A stretch of DNA of 9,992 bases from Alcaligenaceae bacterium (GTDB lineage: Bacteria; Pseudomonadota; Gammaproteobacteria; Burkholderiales; Burkholderiaceae_B), in contig CANCRX010000180.1 of NCBI GenBank assembly GCA_947380655.1, positions 1-9,992 on the forward strand. Reading direction: 5' to 3'. Below, piece after piece: positions 6,804 through 9,992 of this stretch. Within the stretch, counting starts at the first letter, position 1, and each line of letters starts with the position of its first letter. The notes beneath the pieces are model-generated. The model did not search any database, had not been told where the DNA came from, and worked only from the letters and a program-made list of their open reading frames with translations. The position numbers were made by a program, and so were the translations under genes.

Positions 6804-8198
6804 ATGAAAGAGAAAAACTTCATTGTCTTGTATAACCCGATTTCAAATGAAGGGCATCTCGACTCCTGGCATGTCCTGTTTACGACTTTACTTTTGAAGG
6901 CAGGTTATGGAGTCGTAGCAATCACTAGTGATCCTGAGGGGCTTCGAGACAAACTGACTAGCAAAGGCTATGTTTCAAACGAGACCTTGCGAATCGTGGG
7001 CATGCAAGGACAGGAGTCGGCCAAGCCTGAGACCAGTGATAAATCTCGACTGACTGAAAAATTACGCCAGGCTTGGCTCAAATGGAATGCTTATTGCGAC
7101 GAAGCACAATACCAGCAACACTGGCACCTGCTCCAGGTAAAAAAACAACCCCTTGCATATTTAGGCTTGCGGCTTCAGTTCAGCGTTTTGAAACGACTCG
7201 CTCAACTGACGCAGTTTTTGCACGGGTTGTATAAAAAAACAAAGCAACATCAACCTTCCTCAGTCGCGGCTGCCACACAAAGTTTAAATCCTGAGGATTA
7301 TCTCGAGCAGGTGAACGCTGAGTTGACCAGGCAACCAGGTCAAATCCAAGCTGTACTGAATATGTATATCGATGCATATCCGCCGACTGCTGACGTGTGG
7401 AAATCTTTCCGCTTTAAGGAAAGTACCCCGTGGGGTGCGCTGTGCATCACACCAACCGAGCGACCAGAGCAAGGCTATTACCAGGCACCGGATTACAAAG
7501 GCACGTTGCTATTGGATGAAAAGGTTGCCGAACGCTATCGCAAAGAATCACCTCAATTTATTTTCGAATATTTACCCGATGTGGCAGACACCGCTCTCCC
7601 AACTCAGAGCGGGAGGCTCGCCCAAGAGCTCCGTTTTTTAGCGGGATCGCGAAAAATTGTTTTTATGGGTGGCTCCATTGGTAAGCAGAAAAATCTGTCC
7701 CGCTGGTTAGAATTAATCGCTTTAGCTGACCCTGAGCAATGGTTTTTTGTTCAGATAGGCAGAATCAATAAAAACAATCTCACGCCAGAGGATGCAGAAT
7801 CCCTTCAACAAGTGCTATCCAGACCACCAGAAAATCTCTATATCCAGCCCACTTATCTGGCAGACGAGAGGACATTCAGCGAAATCATCTCGATTTCGGA
7901 TGTTATTTTTGCTGTGTATCGAGATTTTGGACGGAGCAGCAATATGCTGTCCAAAGCTGCCTATTTTGAAAAACCCATTCTTGTGGCCAATCAGTGCCTG
8001 ATGGGTGATATTGTCGAGAAATACCGTATCGGCTACTCGGTCCCCCAAGGCGATACACTTGCGATGTATCAGGCCTTATGTAATCTAAGCAAAATTGAGG
8101 ACTTAAAGGCGCATTTTCAGTCATATCGAAATGATTTCAGTGAAGAGATCATGCAGCAAAAGCTCGACAATTTTCTTCAGCAAAGTATCTCTAACTGA
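6804..8198 (+). CDS. Putative GT-B-type glycosyltransferase, paralogue B2
   Basis: A 464-residue paralogue of the product of 4230-5522. Shared blocks in the same order are LYNPISNEGHLDSW (N-terminal), LNMYIDAY and YLPDVADTALP (middle), and FMGGSIGKQKNLSRW near residue 287. They continue with WFFVQIGRI and, near residue 371, VYRDFGRSSNMLSKAA followed by ILVANQCLMGD. It is longer than B1 mainly because of an insertion between about residues 70 and 160. That stretch is rich in K, Q, W and L and looks helical and amphipathic, so it may mediate membrane or partner contact. The start is the ATG 10 bases after the upstream GT4 stop; only a weak purine run (GAG at 6797-6799) precedes it. Duplication followed by divergence is the natural explanation, and the two copies probably act on different steps. 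Function as a glycosyltransferase is inferred from fold-like motifs and context. Confidence 0.7.
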   Translation: MKEKNFIVLYNPISNEGHLDSWHVLFTTLLLKAGYGVVAITSDPEGLRDKLTSKGYVSNETLRIVGMQGQESAKPETSDKSRLTEKLRQAWLKWNAYCDEAQYQQHWHLLQVKKQPLAYLGLRLQFSVLKRLAQLTQFLHGLYKKTKQHQPSSVAAATQSLNPEDYLEQVNAELTRQPGQIQAVLNMYIDAYPPTADVWKSFRFKESTPWGALCITPTERPEQGYYQAPDYKGTLLLDEKVAERYRKESPQFIFEYLPDVADTALPTQSGRLAQELRFLAGSRKIVFMGGSIGKQKNLSRWLELIALADPEQWFFVQIGRINKNNLTPEDAESLQQVLSRPPENLYIQPTYLADERTFSEIISISDVIFAVYRDFGRSSNMLSKAAYFEKPILVANQCLMGDIVEKYRIGYSVPQGDTLAMYQALCNLSKIEDLKAHFQSYRNDFSEEIMQQKLDNFLQQSISN

Positions 8199-8210
8199 AC
8201 CGCACGGACC

Positions 8211-9131
8211 ATGTCAGAATTTTCACTTCAAACTCCTGTTGCGTTTCTGATTTTCAATCGACCTGACACGACAGAGCGTGTTTTTAACGCGATTGCACAG
8301 GCTAGGCCAACCAAACTCCTCGTAATCGCCGATGGCCCAAGAGCCAATCGCGCAGGTGAGGCAGAACGTTGTGCGCAAGCACGTGCTGTGATTGAGCGAG
8401 TCGATTGGGAGTGTGAAGTGCTGACCAATTTTGCAGACAGCAATATGGGCTGCAAAATGCGTGTGGCCACCGGAATCGATTGGGTATTTGAGCAGGTCGA
8501 AGAAGCAATCATTCTTGAGGATGATTGTTTACCTGAGCCAAGTTTTTTTAGGTTTTGTCAGGAAATGCTTGAGCGTTATAGAGATCACCCTCGTATCGGA
8601 ATGGTCACAGGCGGCAATCTCCAGTTTGGTCAGCAACGAGGTGAGGCGAGCTACTATTTTTCGCGTTACTCACACATATGGGGCTGGGCGACCTGGCGCA
8701 GATCCTGGCAGTTGTATCAACGTGAAATCCCACAGTGGCCCGCCTTTAGAGATCAAGGCTGGTTGAATCAGCTCTTTGAAAAACAAGGCGAGCGTGATTA
8801 CTGGGCGGCCTCTTTTCAGCTAGTGCACGAAGGCAAGCTCGATACGTGGGATTGTTCCTGGACATTTGCAACGCTGACGCACGGCCTATTACAAGTTGTT
8901 CCTAATATGAATCTGATTTCAAATATCGGATTCGGTCCTGAGGCAACACATACGCATGTCGTGGGTATCCATGCTGATATGCCAACACGTCCGATACTGT
9001 TTCCTTTGAAGCATCCGGATTTCATTCTGGCAAATGCAGAGGCGGATAGGTATATTTCCAACGATCAGATTGCACCTTCATTCTTAAGAAGGCAGTGGCG
9101 GCGTACTAAACGCATTTTGCGATTGAAATAA
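8211..9131 (+). CDS. GT-A-type glycosyltransferase, paralogue A2 (GT2-like / 'HlpA-like')
   Basis: A 306-residue paralogue of the product of 1279-2241. It shares AFLIFNRP near the N-terminus, VIADGPR, LEDDCLP (E103-D104-D105, the likely DXD-type metal and donor site), ASYYFSRY, WGWATWRR and SNIGFGPEATHTH. About half of the residues in the first hundred are identical by eye. The C-terminus ends in an R/K-rich tail (SFLRRQWRRTKRILRLK), again suggesting membrane association without a spanning segment. It begins 12 bases after the B2 stop. The next gene starts directly after its TAA, so the three are surely cotranscribed. Base composition is balanced throughout, unlike the AT-rich start of A1, so the copies are not a recent identical duplication. 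Likely role: transfer of one sugar in the same glycan; acceptor and linkage unknown. Confidence 0.82.
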   Translation: MSEFSLQTPVAFLIFNRPDTTERVFNAIAQARPTKLLVIADGPRANRAGEAERCAQARAVIERVDWECEVLTNFADSNMGCKMRVATGIDWVFEQVEEAIILEDDCLPEPSFFRFCQEMLERYRDHPRIGMVTGGNLQFGQQRGEASYYFSRYSHIWGWATWRRSWQLYQREIPQWPAFRDQGWLNQLFEKQGERDYWAASFQLVHEGKLDTWDCSWTFATLTHGLLQVVPNMNLISNIGFGPEATHTHVVGIHADMPTRPILFPLKHPDFILANAEADRYISNDQIAPSFLRRQWRRTKRILRLK

Positions 9132-9992
9132 ATGCGTATCGCCTATGACTATCAGATCTTTAGTCTGCAAAAGACGGGTGGAATCGCGCGCTATTTTTGC
9201 CGGTTAGCTGAGCAACTGAATCAGACTCATCAATCGGTTGGAATGACAAAAAACGTGGAGGTTGGCATATTCGCACCGTTCTACCGCAATCAATACCTGA
9301 GTCATCTTCCACCCAGCATTGTGCATGGTAAGCAGGTAAAAGATTACTTGCCTAAAACAGCTGGTTTGATGGTCGGTCTCAATGGGTGGCTCGGTCGTAA
9401 CAAGATATCGCAATGGCATCCTGATCTTGTGCACGAGACTTACTTTTCAAAGACGCGTAGCGCGCCTCAAAAGACGCCAGTTGTGTTGACCGTGTTCGAC
9501 ATGATTAGTGAGCATGGTGGAAAGCCTAGCGAGCGAAATCCCTCCATTCAAACTTTGGCGGAAATGCGTTTATCGGATAAATACGCCGCCGTTGAAAGGG
9601 CAGATCATGTCATTTGTATCTCGGAGCACACGCGAAAAGATTTGATCGCACTCTTTGGTACGCCTGAAAACAAAGTTTCGGTCGCTTACCTGGGGTGTGA
9701 TGGCTTACCCCAAAATCAGAAGAGCGTATCGGACACACAAAAAGATCAACGTCCTTATCTACTTTATGTAGGCTTAAGGAGTGGGTATAAAAATTTTACG
9801 GCCTTGCTTCATGCGATAGCTACATCTACAAGATTGAAAGATACTTTTGATTTAATGGCCTTTGGCGGTGGACCTCTAACGCAGTCCGAGCAAGCGCTCA
9901 TTAAAGAGCTTGGTTTCAATCCGGGACAGGTTAGGCAACACGGAGGTGATGACTACGCGCTTGCAGAGTCTTATCAACAAGCCGCAGCCTTG
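9132..9992 (+). CDS. GT4-family glycosyltransferase, 3' end cut by window
   Basis: An open frame of 287 codons from the ATG at 9132 runs without a stop to the last base, so the gene continues beyond the window. The ATG follows the upstream TAA (9129-9131) with no gap. The N-terminus has FSLQKTGGIARYF (residues 10-22), the acceptor-side glycine-rich loop common in O-antigen GT4 enzymes. Next come HPDLVHETYF, VVLTVFDMISE, VICISEHTRKDL near residue 160, and YVGLRSGYKNF near 210-221, where the second Rossmann domain starts, then FGGGPL. The E-x7-E donor motif would lie just past the window end. Members of this group often transfer mannose or related sugars, but that cannot be deduced here. A cytoplasmic, membrane-peripheral enzyme of the same pathway is likely. 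Confidence 0.85.
   Translation, partial: MRIAYDYQIFSLQKTGGIARYFCRLAEQLNQTHQSVGMTKNVEVGIFAPFYRNQYLSHLPPSIVHGKQVKDYLPKTAGLMVGLNGWLGRNKISQWHPDLVHETYFSKTRSAPQKTPVVLTVFDMISEHGGKPSERNPSIQTLAEMRLSDKYAAVERADHVICISEHTRKDLIALFGTPENKVSVAYLGCDGLPQNQKSVSDTQKDQRPYLLYVGLRSGYKNFTALLHAIATSTRLKDTFDLMAFGGGPLTQSEQALIKELGFNPGQVRQHGGDDYALAESYQQAAAL

Noticed and set aside
8228..8512. Minus-strand open frames overlapping the start of A2
   Set aside because: They are two overlapping frames with no family motif, inside a gene with clear DXD and WGWATWRR signatures.
1..9992. CRISPR arrays, tRNA or rRNA genes, toxin-antitoxin or defence genes
   Set aside because: No regularly spaced repeats, tRNA-like cloverleaf sequences or small paired frames were recognised; the space is filled by transferase genes.

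Overview
The window is a stretch of a surface-glycan (O-antigen, capsule or exopolysaccharide type) biosynthesis locus. It probably comes from a Gram-negative proteobacterium of intermediate GC content. This organism guess rests on gene style, the IS30-type insertion sequence and codon use; there is no taxonomic marker in the window. Every complete gene lies on the + strand. The only minus-strand gene is the start of a transposase at the left edge.

Layout. Bases 1 to about 190 are one end of an IS30-family insertion sequence, with the first 31 codons of its transposase on the minus strand and its terminal inverted repeat near 165-190. Immediately after comes a very AT-rich glycosyltransferase-like gene (227-1141, DUF6492-like with a DSD motif). 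A 137-bp AT-rich gap (1142-1278) with a possible sigma70 promoter and a small hairpin follows. Then comes a tight run of seven genes: GT-A-type transferase 'A1' (1279-2241), an AsnB-type glutamine amidotransferase (2299-4233), GT-B-like transferase 'B1' (4230-5522), a WcaC-like GT4 (5519-6793), a second B-type gene 'B2' (6804-8198), a second A-type gene 'A2' (8211-9131), and a further GT4 (9132 onward) cut by the window end. Spacings from the amidotransferase onward are -4, -4, +10, +12 and 0 bases, which indicates one transcription unit.

How the genes may work together. Six or seven glycosyltransferases plus one amidotransferase fit stepwise assembly of a branched or long repeat unit on a lipid carrier at the inner face of the cytoplasmic membrane. 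The asparagine-synthase homologue probably converts a sugar carboxylate (uronic acid) to its amide instead of making asparagine; this is inference from context. No flippase, polymerase, ABC transporter or nucleotide-sugar synthesis gene is visible, so those steps must be encoded outside the window.

The most notable structural point is that two unrelated glycosyltransferase families each occur twice, in mirrored order around the central GT4 (A1 - asnB - B1 - GT4 - B2 - A2), all on the same strand. The leftmost transferase differs sharply in base composition from the rest and abuts the IS30 end, which suggests separate acquisition. No clearly undescribed system is demonstrated. The paired B-type transferases are the least familiar proteins here.
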